From: an uncultured Clostridium sp.
GTDB taxonomy: Bacteria; Bacillota; Clostridia; TANB77; CAG-508
NCBI GenBank assembly: GCA_948469655.1
Contig: CAOKMF010000002.1
Coordinates: forward strand, 1 to 64,000
DNA length: 64,000 nt
Reading direction: 5' to 3'
A program made the translations under genes and the position numbers. The notes beneath the pieces are model-generated. The model worked only from the letters and a program-made list of their open reading frames with translations, was not told where the DNA came from and made no database searches. Below are positions 9,979 to 19,913 of the stretch, one piece after another. Each line of letters opens with the position of its first letter. Position 1 is the stretch's first letter.

Positions 9979-10149
9979 CTAGTTATTTCTATTGTTTTGT
10001 TGTTTTCTAGCTCTTCTACAATCTGCACATCTTACTGGCTGATTTGTAAAACCTTTTTCAGCGTAGAATGCTTGCTCACCTGCTGTAAAAACAAACTCTT
10101 TACCACAATCTTTGCATGTAAGAGTAATATCTTCATAATTTGTTTCCAT
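9979..10149 (-). CDS. small zinc-ribbon protein (zf_Trcl type)
   Basis: 56 residues with two CxxC pairs, LTCKDCGKEF and VRCADCRRAR, separated by FTAGEQAFYAEKGF. This is the pattern of the probable zinc-ribbon family PF13451, found as a stand-alone small protein. The ATG at 10149 is preferred over that at 10155 because AGGAGG lies 9 bases before it and only 3 before the other. It has its own terminator. The function is unknown; it probably binds one zinc. Confidence 0.8.
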   Translation of the reverse strand: METNYEDITLTCKDCGKEFVFTAGEQAFYAEKGFTNQPVRCADCRRARKQQNNRNN

Positions 10150-10313
10150 TTTCATATACCTCCTTTTTTAATTGATTTGAATTAATTTTCTTTCTTAACC
10201 AATCTAATAAAGAAGGTAAATACTAATAAAATAAATTCTTTTCTAGTTCCATATTTTGAAACTTATATAAATATATCACATTTAAAATTAAAAAACAAGA
10301 AAAATATTAAATT

Positions 10314-10769
10314 TTATGAAATATCTTTATTTATTTCATTACTAGTCTTTTTCTTTTCCTTAGAAACTTTACTAGTATATGTTGTAGCTACAAAAAGCAT
10401 TATAAAGCTTCCAAATAAAAAAACAAAATATATAGTTGCAATAGGAGTTGACGTTTGTACTCCCTCTGTATTTGCAAATAATCTATCATTATATTTATAT
10501 GCTGTAACAGTTTTTCCTTCTGTGTACATATAAGTATTATGAACATTTTCTAAGTCATATATATTTCCATCATACCTAACTTCAACTTTGTAAAAAGTAG
10601 TCCTTGAACCAGTTTTTTTATTTACTATTTCTTCAGTTTTCGCACTTGTTACAACTGCTTTAACTTCTTCATATTCAGGTTTAGCACCATTCATCAAAAA
10701 CCAAAACACAACCGTTAAACTTAGACAAACAGCAAAAACTATCCATAAAATCATAACTTTATTTTTCAT
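10314..10769 (-). CDS. DUF3592-like membrane protein
   Basis: 151 residues: an N-terminal helix (about 5-26), an outer beta-rich domain (about 30-108) with the tyrosine-rich FYKVEVRYDG and VTAYKYNDRLFA strands, a second helix (about 112-132) and a charged tail. The layout matches DUF3592-type proteins of unknown role. It stands alone with its own ribosome site (AGGAGAG). No operon partner is evident. Confidence 0.6.
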   Translation of the reverse strand: MKNKVMILWIVFAVCLSLTVVFWFLMNGAKPEYEEVKAVVTSAKTEEIVNKKTGSRTTFYKVEVRYDGNIYDLENVHNTYMYTEGKTVTAYKYNDRLFANTEGVQTSTPIATIYFVFLFGSFIMLFVATTYTSKVSKEKKKTSNEINKDIS

Positions 10770-10856
10770 AGAATCTCTCCTCCTAATCTTTAACTCAAGT
10801 ATAAATGTATTTATTTATTTTGTCAACGAACTATTTTGCATAATCTGATAATACAC

Positions 10857-10890
10857 AAAATGAAGGCTAGATATCTCTCGCCTTCATTTT
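10857..10890 (-). terminator. intrinsic terminator after the coiled-coil gene pair
   Basis: AAAATGAAGGC / GCCTTCATTTT is an 11-bp stem just after the stop codon at 10898, with T residues following on the minus strand. Confidence 0.75.
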
Positions 10891-10897
10891 ACTTTTT

Positions 10898-11974
10898 CTA
10901 TATTTCCATAGCATCTTCTATACTACCTTCGTTATTATCTTCTTTACTATCTTGTCTAATATATAAGTCTACTCTACTTAATTCACTTCTAAAATCATCT
11001 AATGACCCTGTAAAAGCTTCATTTGCTGGTCTTCCAGCATTTTGAGCCATTGCAATTACTTCCTTAGAATATTCAGTCTCTGTTTTTAGCCTTTCATTCA
11101 TTATATGTGCAAATTCATTATATGTATCTATCATTTCAGCTATAGAGTTTATAATTTTTGATTCTGGTAATATTATTTTTAAATATTCTTCATACTCACT
11201 TGCAACTTGTTCATTTCTTTCTGCAAATAATCTTGATATTATAAAGTTAATTCTTGCATTTCTATCAATTCCCATACAATAATCTATTTTTTGTAAAAGC
11301 TTTCTTTCTATTCTAGATAATGCCACATCTTGACATCCTTGGAAGAAAGTTTCTTCGAGAATTTGTGTCTGTTTTATTTTGTCTCTTTGTACTCTCCTTA
11401 ATACTTCTTGTAATGCTATAATTTGATATTGCATATCAATAGATTGTTCATCTGAGTTTTTAGCAATGTCTTCTAGCTTTTGTGCATTTATTCTTAATTC
11501 AATTCTTATACTCTCTAGCCTTTCTAAAATGATATCTATATTAGTTAAATTGTATGTCTCTTCATTCTCTTGTACCTCGTTGGAATTATTTTTTAAATTT
11601 CCTAAAGCTTTCAATAATAATTTTTTTAATAAATTAAAAAAGCTTTCTTTTCGAGATTCATTATTTTGAGCAATAAATTCCTTTACTTCAGTAATTGTGT
11701 TTTCTATTCTTGTATAACATGTTTCCATTGCCCCTTTTAAAATTCCTAGTTTCATATATATTCTTTTTAGTTCATTTTTTGCTATATTATCAATTGTTTC
11801 TTCGTTATCTAAATTAATTATTGAAATATAATTATCTACTATTTTCTTTCCTTCTTCGTTTAATTCTGAATAATTAGGTATTTCAATAGTTAGCACATTC
11901 ATTTCTTCATTTACTTGCTCTTTTAACTCCGCAATCGATTCTTTATTTGAATTACTCATTTTTAGCTCACTCAT
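10898..11974 (-). CDS. hypothetical coiled-coil protein
   Basis: 358 residues, highly charged and helical, with no signal peptide or membrane helix. Long heptad-like stretches occur around residues 100-200 (for example LERLESIRIELRINAQKLEDIAKN). I do not recognise a family. Its ATG at 11974 shares a base with the stop of the 656-residue gene upstream, so the two are translationally coupled and probably work as one cytoplasmic complex. A terminator closes the pair. One CGG is out of frame. Confidence 0.6.
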   Translation of the reverse strand: MSELKMSNSNKESIAELKEQVNEEMNVLTIEIPNYSELNEEGKKIVDNYISIINLDNEETIDNIAKNELKRIYMKLGILKGAMETCYTRIENTITEVKEFIAQNNESRKESFFNLLKKLLLKALGNLKNNSNEVQENEETYNLTNIDIILERLESIRIELRINAQKLEDIAKNSDEQSIDMQYQIIALQEVLRRVQRDKIKQTQILEETFFQGCQDVALSRIERKLLQKIDYCMGIDRNARINFIISRLFAERNEQVASEYEEYLKIILPESKIINSIAEMIDTYNEFAHIMNERLKTETEYSKEVIAMAQNAGRPANEAFTGSLDDFRSELSRVDLYIRQDSKEDNNEGSIEDAMEI

Positions 11975-13944
11975 TATCTTCCTTTTTCTTCTCTTTCTAA
12001 AATTTCTTTTAATCTCTTTTCCGGTAAAATTTTTACTTTTTCATAATCAATAGGTAAATCTGATATATCGTCTAAATTTACAAATATCTCAAATTGTGGT
12101 TTGCTATTATAATATATGCTATCTTCCTTTACATCAATGCCTAAATCTTTAAATTCCTTTTGATATTTTTTCCATAATGGTCCTATATACCTTCTATGAT
12201 AAGGTCTCTCTTCATATTCAGATCCATATAAAAAACTATGGCTTACTTCTACTTTCATTGTTCCACTTTCTTCTGGTATTGGTGCTAAGCACACATTTCC
12301 CTCACTTCCCATATCTTCTAATGGTAATAGTTCCCATGCATTATATTTAATATTTAGTTCTCTATAAACAAAATTAGTTGTTGATAATAATTTTCTTATT
12401 TCTTTAAATGTCAATGGTCTATTTTGATTTTTTAATTGTTCTAATTCTTCTATTTCTTTTTCTTCTTTTTTTATTTTTTCTTCAATACTTTCTGCATCAT
12501 AAATTAGAGTCAAAATAAAAAAATCTTCTTCATCTTTTGCTTCTGCCCTTGCTTTTGCTTTTAGGTCTTCTATGTTCCTTCTATCATTAGTTATTACATC
12601 TCGCATCAATGATATAATTACATCTATATCTTTAGTTATAATACCTTCTTCTTTTACTTTTTCTTTCTCTTTCTGCAAATCTTGTTTTTGAGGATAAGAT
12701 GTTCTTTTTTTTGAACTCTTTTTCATTTCCCTTTTACTTAATAAATCTCTTAGATAATCTTCTTCTACCTGGTCATTATCGAAATCGTATACTAAGCCAT
12801 TAAAATCTATTACACAATATTTTCCTTCGTTATTTTTTTCGTCTCGTTCTAAAATTTTTTCATATTCTTCTGACCCTTTTACACTGTCATAAAGCATTTT
12901 TACACATTCTTGTCCATCATTACACATTATAGGTCTACATTTAAACCCAAATTTTTTATATAAATTTTCACATTCTATTATGCTTATATTGTCGTCTGTT
13001 ACTACGCCTTCAAGTATAGCTCTTAATAAAGAATAATTAACCTTATTAGCTCTTAACGTTATTTCTTCTTCTCCAGGTTTAAGCCACTTATAATGTATCC
13101 CATATCCTAATAATGGTCTCTCTGTTAAATAAACTTCTTGTTTAAATGGGTTATTTGCTATATTACATAAATGTGCATTAAAAATTTTAGCCTTTAATAA
13201 ATTAATATAACTATCTGGATGCTTTTTCATATCAATTATTATTAACCTTTCTAATAGATTGATATCTTTTGATATTGTTTCTGCATCAACTCTTAATATT
13301 TCGTCATTTTCAATAGACTCTACTTCAAGAATTACTAATGACCTTCTTTTTTCTTCTAACTGTCTTTCAAAACATATTCTTTCTTCTTCGCTATCATATT
13401 GCGTCATTGTATTACTTTTTTGAACACATCCATATATCAACTGTTCTACTTGTTTTCTCCATAAAATATTAAATTTTAATACACTTATATCGTTATCTAA
13501 TCTTTCTATTTCACTTTCGCTAACATATGGTTTATACAATCTAAGCACTTGTTTTAATGTTTCTACATCTTGCATTTGTTGTTCTAAATCACTAAAATTT
13601 TGATAATTTTCTGTTTGACATATCTTATTTATAATACTATTTATAACATCTTCTAAGCTTTGAACTGTACTATAAATATACTGATCTATACTTAATTCTA
13701 CCTTAGCAATTTCTTTAATAATCATATCTTCTACTTCTTTATATTTTTCATATTGTTCTGTTTCAATAATTTTATTATACATTTTAAGATATTGTTCTCT
13801 TATTGCTTCTACTGATGTAATCTCTTCAGGCTTTGGATTGCCAAATAACATATTACGTATCAAATTTAACTTATCGATTTTTTGCATCATTACTTTAACT
13901 TTTAAATCTAATAATTCTTTTGTGAGTAGTTTGTCTTCACTCAT
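11974..13944 (-). CDS. large hypothetical coiled-coil protein
   Basis: 656 residues, soluble, rich in Glu, Lys and Ile. Predicted coiled coils cover the first 230 residues and about 420-510 (a run of IKKEEKEIEELEQLKNQ type). The middle (about 260-400) and the last 130 residues look globular, the latter with aromatic-rich SFLYGSEYEERPYHRRYIG. No catalytic motif or known family is seen. It is first of a two-gene operon with the 358-residue coiled-coil gene. A role in a multi-protein scaffold is only a guess. Confidence 0.6.
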   Translation of the reverse strand: MSEDKLLTKELLDLKVKVMMQKIDKLNLIRNMLFGNPKPEEITSVEAIREQYLKMYNKIIETEQYEKYKEVEDMIIKEIAKVELSIDQYIYSTVQSLEDVINSIINKICQTENYQNFSDLEQQMQDVETLKQVLRLYKPYVSESEIERLDNDISVLKFNILWRKQVEQLIYGCVQKSNTMTQYDSEEERICFERQLEEKRRSLVILEVESIENDEILRVDAETISKDINLLERLIIIDMKKHPDSYINLLKAKIFNAHLCNIANNPFKQEVYLTERPLLGYGIHYKWLKPGEEEITLRANKVNYSLLRAILEGVVTDDNISIIECENLYKKFGFKCRPIMCNDGQECVKMLYDSVKGSEEYEKILERDEKNNEGKYCVIDFNGLVYDFDNDQVEEDYLRDLLSKREMKKSSKKRTSYPQKQDLQKEKEKVKEEGIITKDIDVIISLMRDVITNDRRNIEDLKAKARAEAKDEEDFFILTLIYDAESIEEKIKKEEKEIEELEQLKNQNRPLTFKEIRKLLSTTNFVYRELNIKYNAWELLPLEDMGSEGNVCLAPIPEESGTMKVEVSHSFLYGSEYEERPYHRRYIGPLWKKYQKEFKDLGIDVKEDSIYYNSKPQFEIFVNLDDISDLPIDYEKVKILPEKRLKEILEREEKGR

Positions 13945-14041
13945 ATATATAACTCCTAATCATTTTATGTAAAATCTATATAATTATATCACCTTTATTA
14001 CTATTTGTAAACATATTATGTTGTTTGTTTTGGCATTTTTT

Positions 14042-14085
14042 AATAGACAGATTCTAAATATTATCATATCTAAAATCTGCCTATT
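14042..14085. terminator. hairpin downstream of yxeA
   Basis: AATAGACAGATT pairs with AATCTGCCTATT around a loop of about 20 bases. It probably ends the yxd-like operon on the minus strand, although the U run is weak on that side. Confidence 0.45.
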
Positions 14086-14114
14086 TTATTGTTTTTAATT
14101 AAACTTAAAAATAT

Positions 14115-14459
14115 TTACTTATACTTTTCTCTGACCTTATCTGGAAGTTCATTTTCCTGAACTTCTTCCCAATCATGAACACCAAGTGCCCAAACTTTCA
14201 CCTTTAAATACGCATTTTCTCTTAATTCTCTTCTTGTATTAAACTTAATCTCTTTTTTATTTCCTTTTTCATTATATGCAGTTAACTTATATTGATATGG
14301 CATATCGCCAGACGTCTCAAGCTTTGTTACTTTACTATTATCTATCTGTGTATATAAAACCCTCTCATAACATTCAAAAAAGTAATAACCTAATGCACAA
14401 ACTGCAAGTACAACAATAATTGCGACTATCATAAATATTTTATCCTTTATATTTTCCAT
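14115..14459 (-). CDS. yxeA: YxeA family protein
   Basis: 114 residues: an N-terminal membrane helix (about 9-30), then a small extracellular beta domain with the family hallmark YTQID and VHDWEEV. YxeA-type proteins (DUF1093) are commonly encoded beside BceAB-type exporters, as in Bacillus subtilis yxdJKLM-yxeA. Here it starts 3 bases after the BceB-like stop in exactly that position. Its biochemical role is unknown. Confidence 0.8.
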   Translation of the reverse strand: MENIKDKIFMIVAIIVVLAVCALGYYFFECYERVLYTQIDNSKVTKLETSGDMPYQYKLTAYNEKGNKKEIKFNTRRELRENAYLKVKVWALGVHDWEEVQENELPDKVREKYK

Positions 14460-14461
14460 CT

Positions 14462-16552
14462 CTACTCCTCCTTGATAATATTCTTGCTACCTAAGTAAGT
14501 CGCTAAGAAGTATGCTCCATAAATTAACCCTATAATAACAACTGTAGCAATAGCTGATGGCAACAATTCATTCTTACTTGCAAGCCCTGCCATAACTTCT
14601 AATGCAAACTGTATTCCAAAAATAGAGTGTATTATTCCTAAGGTAAGTGGTGCCATAAAGAATATTCCAATTTGTCTAAATAGTGCTCTATTTATCATTT
14701 TTTCGTCACAGCCAATTTTTCTTAAAACTATATATCTTTCTTTATTATCTGAGCTTTCAGTTAATTGTTTAAGTGCTAAAATTGCTGAACTTGCAATTAA
14801 AAATATAATTCCTAAATAAATTGCTATAAAAGTTATTATTGTTGCCAAGCCCACACTTGATTGTATTACAGTGATTTTTGTTTGACCATCTAATTCTAAA
14901 CCATTACTGTCTAAATTTTTAATAAGTATAGAATCATCAGATTTAAATAAATTATCTATTTCTTCTCTTTCTTCGTCCGAATTTGCATTATAATTTGATG
15001 CTAATATAAATATTTCTTTATCATTTTCACTTAAAAGGCAATTATCTGGAACTAGTATAATTCCTGTATTAGTATGACTTCCTGTCATTTCTATATATCC
15101 ATTTTTACATTCATTATATTTTGATTTATATTGTTTTCCTGCAATTTCTATCTTTTTATTTCCATTAGCAAGTACCATATCTCTTACTTGTTTCATACTG
15201 TCAAAATTACAAAGCATAATAAACTCGTCGTCATCTATACTATATTCTTCTGTTTTGTATAATCTTGCTATTTTATTATAGTCTGAAACCTTTACAATCT
15301 GTTCTGCTGTTCCATATTGAAGCATTGGATATTTTAGTTTTAGTTTCTCTAGCTTATCTCCACAAAAATCTCCCCAAGTAAAATTATTACTTGCATATAT
15401 TGGGACTTCAACTACATCTTTAAGTAGCTTCATATCAAAGCCATTATTTATCAAAGTCTCTTTAATTGATATTTTTGAATCTTCCCTTTGTTTTTCTGTC
15501 GTCTCTATTTCTCTTCCATATTTCACATATTTCTCAGGTAAATTCGCTGTTTTAGTTAAATTCAAATCTACTGGCGTCATTTCTATTAAATCTTGTTGCA
15601 TAGAGTTTCTTAATGCCAAACTTGAAGAAAGAATTGATATTGTCATAAATAGCATTAGGCAAATAACACTCATACTTGCTACCATTGTATTAATTTTGTT
15701 ATTCAACTGTCTTAATACGAACATATTTACATCTTTTAAATAAATTCCTTTTGCCTTTTGTACAACCTGCAAAACAAATCCAGAAATAGACCAAAAAACC
15801 AAAACTGTTCCGAGCTATACCCATTAAAATAGGTTTTAACAGCATTTCTGCTCTATTTAATGTTTCTACATTGCACGTTACTTGGTAGTAAGCATATCCA
15901 AGTATACATACACCAATTATAAATATCAAAGCAGAAAGAATAGGGTTTTTAATCTTTACTTTTTCATTCTTTTTTTCTGCATTTAATAGATTTATTAATT
16001 TATATTTTGAGACAGTTATAGTATTGAAAAACATTACAAGCAAATACATTACTGCAAAATATATACAGGTTTTAATACAGGCATCTCCTGAAAATACAAA
16101 CTTAAAGCCACTCATATCAGCTTCAAACATTTTTGCAACCAATATTGACATGAATTGTGATGCAAATATACCAACTATAAGACCAATTGCAAGTGATATT
16201 ACTCCTACAAATATTGTTTCCAATAATATTATCTTAGAAATCTGCCTTCTTCCCATACCAAGTGTCATATAAATACCAAATTCTTTTTTTCTTCTATTAA
16301 TCAAAAACTTATTTGCATACACAATCAATAGTCCAAGAACAACTGCTACAAAGACTGAAACATATCCGAAGCATATCTATCATTAATTTAATAATTTCTC
16401 TTTGTGAACCGTGATACCTCTAGCATTGCTTGTTGACTGTCTAAAGAATTAAACATATAAAAGATACTTACACCAAGCACTAATGTCAAAAAATATATTG
16501 CATAATCTTTTATACTTTTTTTCATATTGTTAAAAGATAATTTAAATAACAT
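14462..16552 (-). CDS. BceB-type ABC permease (three CGG +1 shifts)
   Basis: 695 residues after repair, an FtsX-like permease of a peptide-antibiotic sensing and export system with many helices and a large outer domain (about 310-560). The start ATG at 16552 overlaps the ATPase gene. Three shifts are needed: CGG 16409-16411 (TCA CGG TTC, giving VSGSQREIIKLM, Gly48), CGG 16366-16368 (CTT CGG ATA, giving MLGYVSVFVAVV, Gly62) and CGG 15810-15812 (GCT CGG AAC, giving GIAGTVLVFWSI, Gly247). Each restores transmembrane sequence typical of YxdM/BceB. The first unshifted stop comes after about 53 codons. Confidence 0.9.
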
Positions 16553-17311
16553 CGTTTAAATCACCTCCAAGAAGTGTTTGTACTTCTATGATTTTTTCAA
16601 AAAACTGTTTTCTTGTATCATTTCCTTTTGAAATCTCATTAAAAATTTTACCATCCTTAATAAATAAAATTCTATCTGCATAAGAAGCTGTAAATGCGTC
16701 ATGTGTAACCATTAGAATAGTTGCACCTAATTTTTCATTTAGGAACTCAAAATTTTCAAGTAATTGTCTTGCAGATTTACTATCTAATGCTCCTGTTGGT
16801 TCATCTGCTAGAACTAATTTAGGGTTTGTAATAATTGCTCTGCTTGAAGCAACCCTTTGTTTTTGTCCACCTGAAATCTGGTATGGATATTTATTTAGAA
16901 TTTCTTTAATACCTAATTTCTCTGCAATTTCCTTTACTCTTTTTTCTATTTCCTTTGAATTTACCTTCTGAATTGTTAAGGCAATGGCAATATTTTCATA
17001 AGCTGTAAGTGTATCTAATAGATTAAAATCTTGAAAAATAAAACCTAACTCTTCTCTTCTAAATTTATTTAGCTTATTTCCCTTTAGCTTTGTTATATCT
17101 TCACCATTAACCAAAATATGCCCGGCTAGTAACCTTATCTATTGTTGAAATTATATTTAACAAAGTAGATTTACCGAGATCCACTTGCTCCCATAATGCC
17201 AACAAATTCTCCTTTTTCTACATCAAAGCTAATGTTATCTATCGCTTTTGTCAGATTCGATTTATTCCCATAATATTTTTCTATGTTTTTTACTTCTAAA
17301 ACTTTACCCAT
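16542..17311 (-). CDS. BceA-type ABC ATPase (two CGG +1 shifts)
   Basis: 255 residues after repair. Motifs in order: Walker A GASGSGKSTL, Q-loop FIFQDFNLL, signature SGGQKQRVA, Walker B LVLADEPTGALD and H-loop VTHD. It powers the BceB-like permease it overlaps. CGG 17174-17176 falls inside Walker A: TCT CGG TAA must be read TCT GGT AAA, which makes the essential GSGKS; unshifted it stops at UAA. CGG 17122-17124 (AGC CGG GCA) gives TSGHILVNGEDI, the normal strand before the Q-loop, with GGG as the glycine codon. Confidence 0.93.
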
Positions 17312-17382
17312 TATAAAAACTCCTTTCAATCTATCTTTAGTATAACATGTGTCATAGATTATCTCCTATTGATTTATGTGAC

Positions 17383-17406
17383 AAAAGACTTACATTTTTG
17401 TAAGCC
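17383..17406 (-). terminator. hairpin after the histidine kinase gene
   Basis: The stem GGCTTAC / GTAAGTC is followed by TTTTGT on the minus strand, between the kinase stop (17409) and the ATPase start (17311). It may separate regulator and transporter transcripts. Confidence 0.6.
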
Positions 17407-17408
17407 TT

Positions 17409-18429
17409 TTAATTTATATCTATAAAACTACCTTTTGGAAAAGCCAAACTAAGTTCTGTTCCTTCATTTTGGGTAGAAGCTATTTCTATTCCAATACCTA
17501 ATTTATCACATAATTTTCTACATAGATATAGCCCTATTCCCGTAGATTTTTTACCAGATAATCTTCCGTTTGTACCAGTAAACCCTTTATCAAATACTCT
17601 TGATATTTCTCCTGCCTTTACTCCTATCCCATTATCTTTAACATATAAAACTACTTTTTCTTTTCCTTGTTTTGCATAAATTTCTAGCTCTAAAATACTA
17701 TCTTGTTTTTTATACTTTATGCTATTTTGGGTAATCTGATTTAATATAAAAGTGACCCATTTTTTATCTGTATTAACTTCTATATCTAAATCATGAACAT
17801 TTAAGAGTACTTTATCATGTATTAAAACAGTTTTATTTTTCTTTATAGTATCACTCACAATTTCTTTTAGATTAGTCTTCTTTATGTAATAATCTTTTTC
17901 TACTGTACTACTTCTTGCATAAAACAAAGCTTGTTCAGTATAATTTTCTATCTTTTCTAACTCTTCATTTATACTTTTAGTTGCATCATTTTTATTATTT
18001 ATGGCTATCATTTTACTTGTCGCAATCGGAAGTTTAATCTCATGTATCCAAAGTTCTATATAGTCTTTATAATCTTCTCCGCATGTATTTGTATTTATTC
18101 ACATTCTCAATCATTGACTTATCTATATCTTCTAAAATCTCTTTCAAAATTTTCCCTTCTGCAAAATCAGGAGTTTTTATAATCTCTGTGATTAAATACT
18201 TCTCATCTAGCTGATTTAAAATGCCTAATATATTATTATAAAAATTTCTTTTATTAAAATATTCAGCCACTATTCCTATGAAATACATAAATAAAATGGC
18301 TATCGGAATATATAATTTTATAAAAAGTGTAAATTTATATGGAATTAAAAAGATTTCTATTGTAGCAATCGCAAATATAATTAAAACTGTCAAAAGAATT
18401 TTATCCTTAATAAAACTTCTAAAACTCAT
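17409..18429 (-). CDS. BceS-type sensor histidine kinase (one CGG +1 shift)
   Basis: 339 residues after repair. Two membrane helices with almost no outer loop (about 10-55) are typical of intramembrane-sensing kinases that sense through the ABC permease. The phosphoacceptor is the His in LWIHEIKLP (near 127), and ATP-binding N and G boxes follow (DNGIGV, GIGLYLC). CGG 18079-18081 is read ATG CGG AGA as ATG GGA GAA (MGEDYKDYIELW, Gly117), directly before the His box. Unshifted, the protein would end four codons later without the His or the ATPase domain. Confidence 0.92.
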
Positions 18430-18432
18430 ACA

Positions 18433-19113
18433 TCAATTCTCCCCTTTTAATATATATCCTTGTCCACGCCTTGTCTCGATTAATTCCTTTAATCCCAACT
18501 CTTCAAGTTTTGTTCTAAGCCTTGTAACATTAACGCTAAGAGTATTATCATCAATAAAACTTTCACTTTCCCAAAGACAATCCATTATATCTTCTCTTGA
18601 TACAATTTTTCCCCTGTTTTGCGTTAAGTACTTTAAAATTCTATATTCATTTTTAGTTAGCTCTATACTTTTACCATTCTTTTCTATTGTACTATTTGAC
18701 ATGTTTAAAATAAAATCTTTTGCATTTATTACATCCTTTGTATCTAAGTCATGGCTTGTTCTTCGCAGTACTGAAGCTATCTTTGCAAGCAATATTTGTA
18801 TATTAAATGGTTTAGTAATATACTGGTCTGCTCCATAATTAATAGAAAGTAATTCATCTATTTCATTATCGCGACTTGTAACAACTATTACTCCCACATC
18901 AGATTTTTTCCTTATCTCTTTTAAAACATATTCGCCATTTGCATTTGGTAAATTTAAATCTAACAAAACAAGATCAGGATTAATTTCTAAAATATCATTT
19001 ATAGTATTATCAAAAACTTTTAGAGATTCTAATATATATCCATTATTTTTTAAAAATATCTCTAGCTCTTCCCTAAGCTTTTCGTCATCTTCTACAATTA
19101 ATATTTTTTGCAT
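18433..19113 (-). CDS. OmpR-family response regulator
   Basis: 226 residues. Receiver domain with the acidic pair VEDD, phospho-Asp in LVLLDLNLP (near 52), Thr in VVVTSRD and Lys in YITKPF. A winged-helix output domain follows (LTKNEYRILKYLTQNRGK; RGQGYILKG at the end). It is followed after 3 bases by the kinase gene and then the exporter genes, so it most likely drives the bceAB-like operon in response to cell-wall antibiotics. No CGG codon is present. Confidence 0.92.
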   Translation of the reverse strand: MQKILIVEDDEKLREELEIFLKNNGYILESLKVFDNTINDILEINPDLVLLDLNLPNANGEYVLKEIRKKSDVGVIVVTSRDNEIDELLSINYGADQYITKPFNIQILLAKIASVLRRTSHDLDTKDVINAKDFILNMSNSTIEKNGKSIELTKNEYRILKYLTQNRGKIVSREDIMDCLWESESFIDDNTLSVNVTRLRTKLEELGLKELIETRRGQGYILKGEN

Positions 19114-19153
19114 TTAACACACTCCTTATAAAAACTATTATATCATACATTAC

Positions 19154-19190
19154 CAAAAATAACCTTACACTTTCGTAAGGTTATTTTTTT
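19154..19190. terminator. bidirectional hairpin terminator
   Basis: AACCTTAC / GTAAGGTT is flanked by A and T runs. It overlaps the stop of the CmpB-like gene and lies upstream of the response regulator. Confidence 0.75.
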
Positions 19191-19834
19191 TGAAATACTT
19201 CTTTTTTGTTTGCAAAAATCTTATCCATATAGCTATCTGGATAATGTTTATCTAAAAACTCATCCAATGTACTATTTGCTGGAATGTTATTTCTTCTTTC
19301 AAGTTGCCTGTTTGCAGCCACACAAGAAATTGATATATTAAAAATCATAAAAAATGCAAATAGTACAGTTATAGCTTTTAACTTATTTTGATTTATTTTT
19401 TCCTTTAAATCTTCAAGAAATGGATCTAAATATATAATATATATAACCCCTGCAATTCCCCAATAAGTACAATGTAACAAACTTGTTCTACCATGTAAAT
19501 TGAACATAAGGCTTGAATAATCCCATGATATAGTTCCAAAAATTTTCTCTTGTAATAACGAACACATATATTCCACGATTCCACCTAGTACAGCTGTAAC
19601 TAAAAAGACTTTAAATTTACTCTTAACGTTCATATGATTTAGAATTAAATAATATATAACTGCTCCTGCTCCATATACAGGTGTAAATGGTCCATATATT
19701 ATTCCCTGTCTTGATTCAAAATGTCCATTTTGAACCAGTGCAACAATCATCTCAAAAATGTATCCTATTATACTTCCAATAATAAATATCCAAAATACCA
19801 TTATTAGCTCTTTTACTATCTTTTCTTTATTCAT
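19181..19834 (-). CDS. CmpB-type putative membrane transport protein
   Basis: 217 residues, about five helices. Motifs FESRQGIIYGPFTPVYGAGA and WDYS...GRTSLLHCTYWG match PF06541 (ABC_trans_CmpB), a family named as a putative ABC permease but without demonstrated transport. A paralogue with the same motifs lies at 26529-27341. It is transcribed alone, with a hairpin overlapping its stop. Confidence 0.78.
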   Translation of the reverse strand: MNKEKIVKELIMVFWIFIIGSIIGYIFEMIVALVQNGHFESRQGIIYGPFTPVYGAGAVIYYLILNHMNVKSKFKVFLVTAVLGGIVEYMCSLLQEKIFGTISWDYSSLMFNLHGRTSLLHCTYWGIAGVIYIIYLDPFLEDLKEKINQNKLKAITVLFAFFMIFNISISCVAANRQLERRNNIPANSTLDEFLDKHYPDSYMDKIFANKKEVFQKK

Positions 19835-19913
19835 ACCGTTACTCCATTTTTTAATACTTATTACATTATATTATTTATTTCTTCTCTTTGGTATTTATTT
19901 TCATTACATGATA

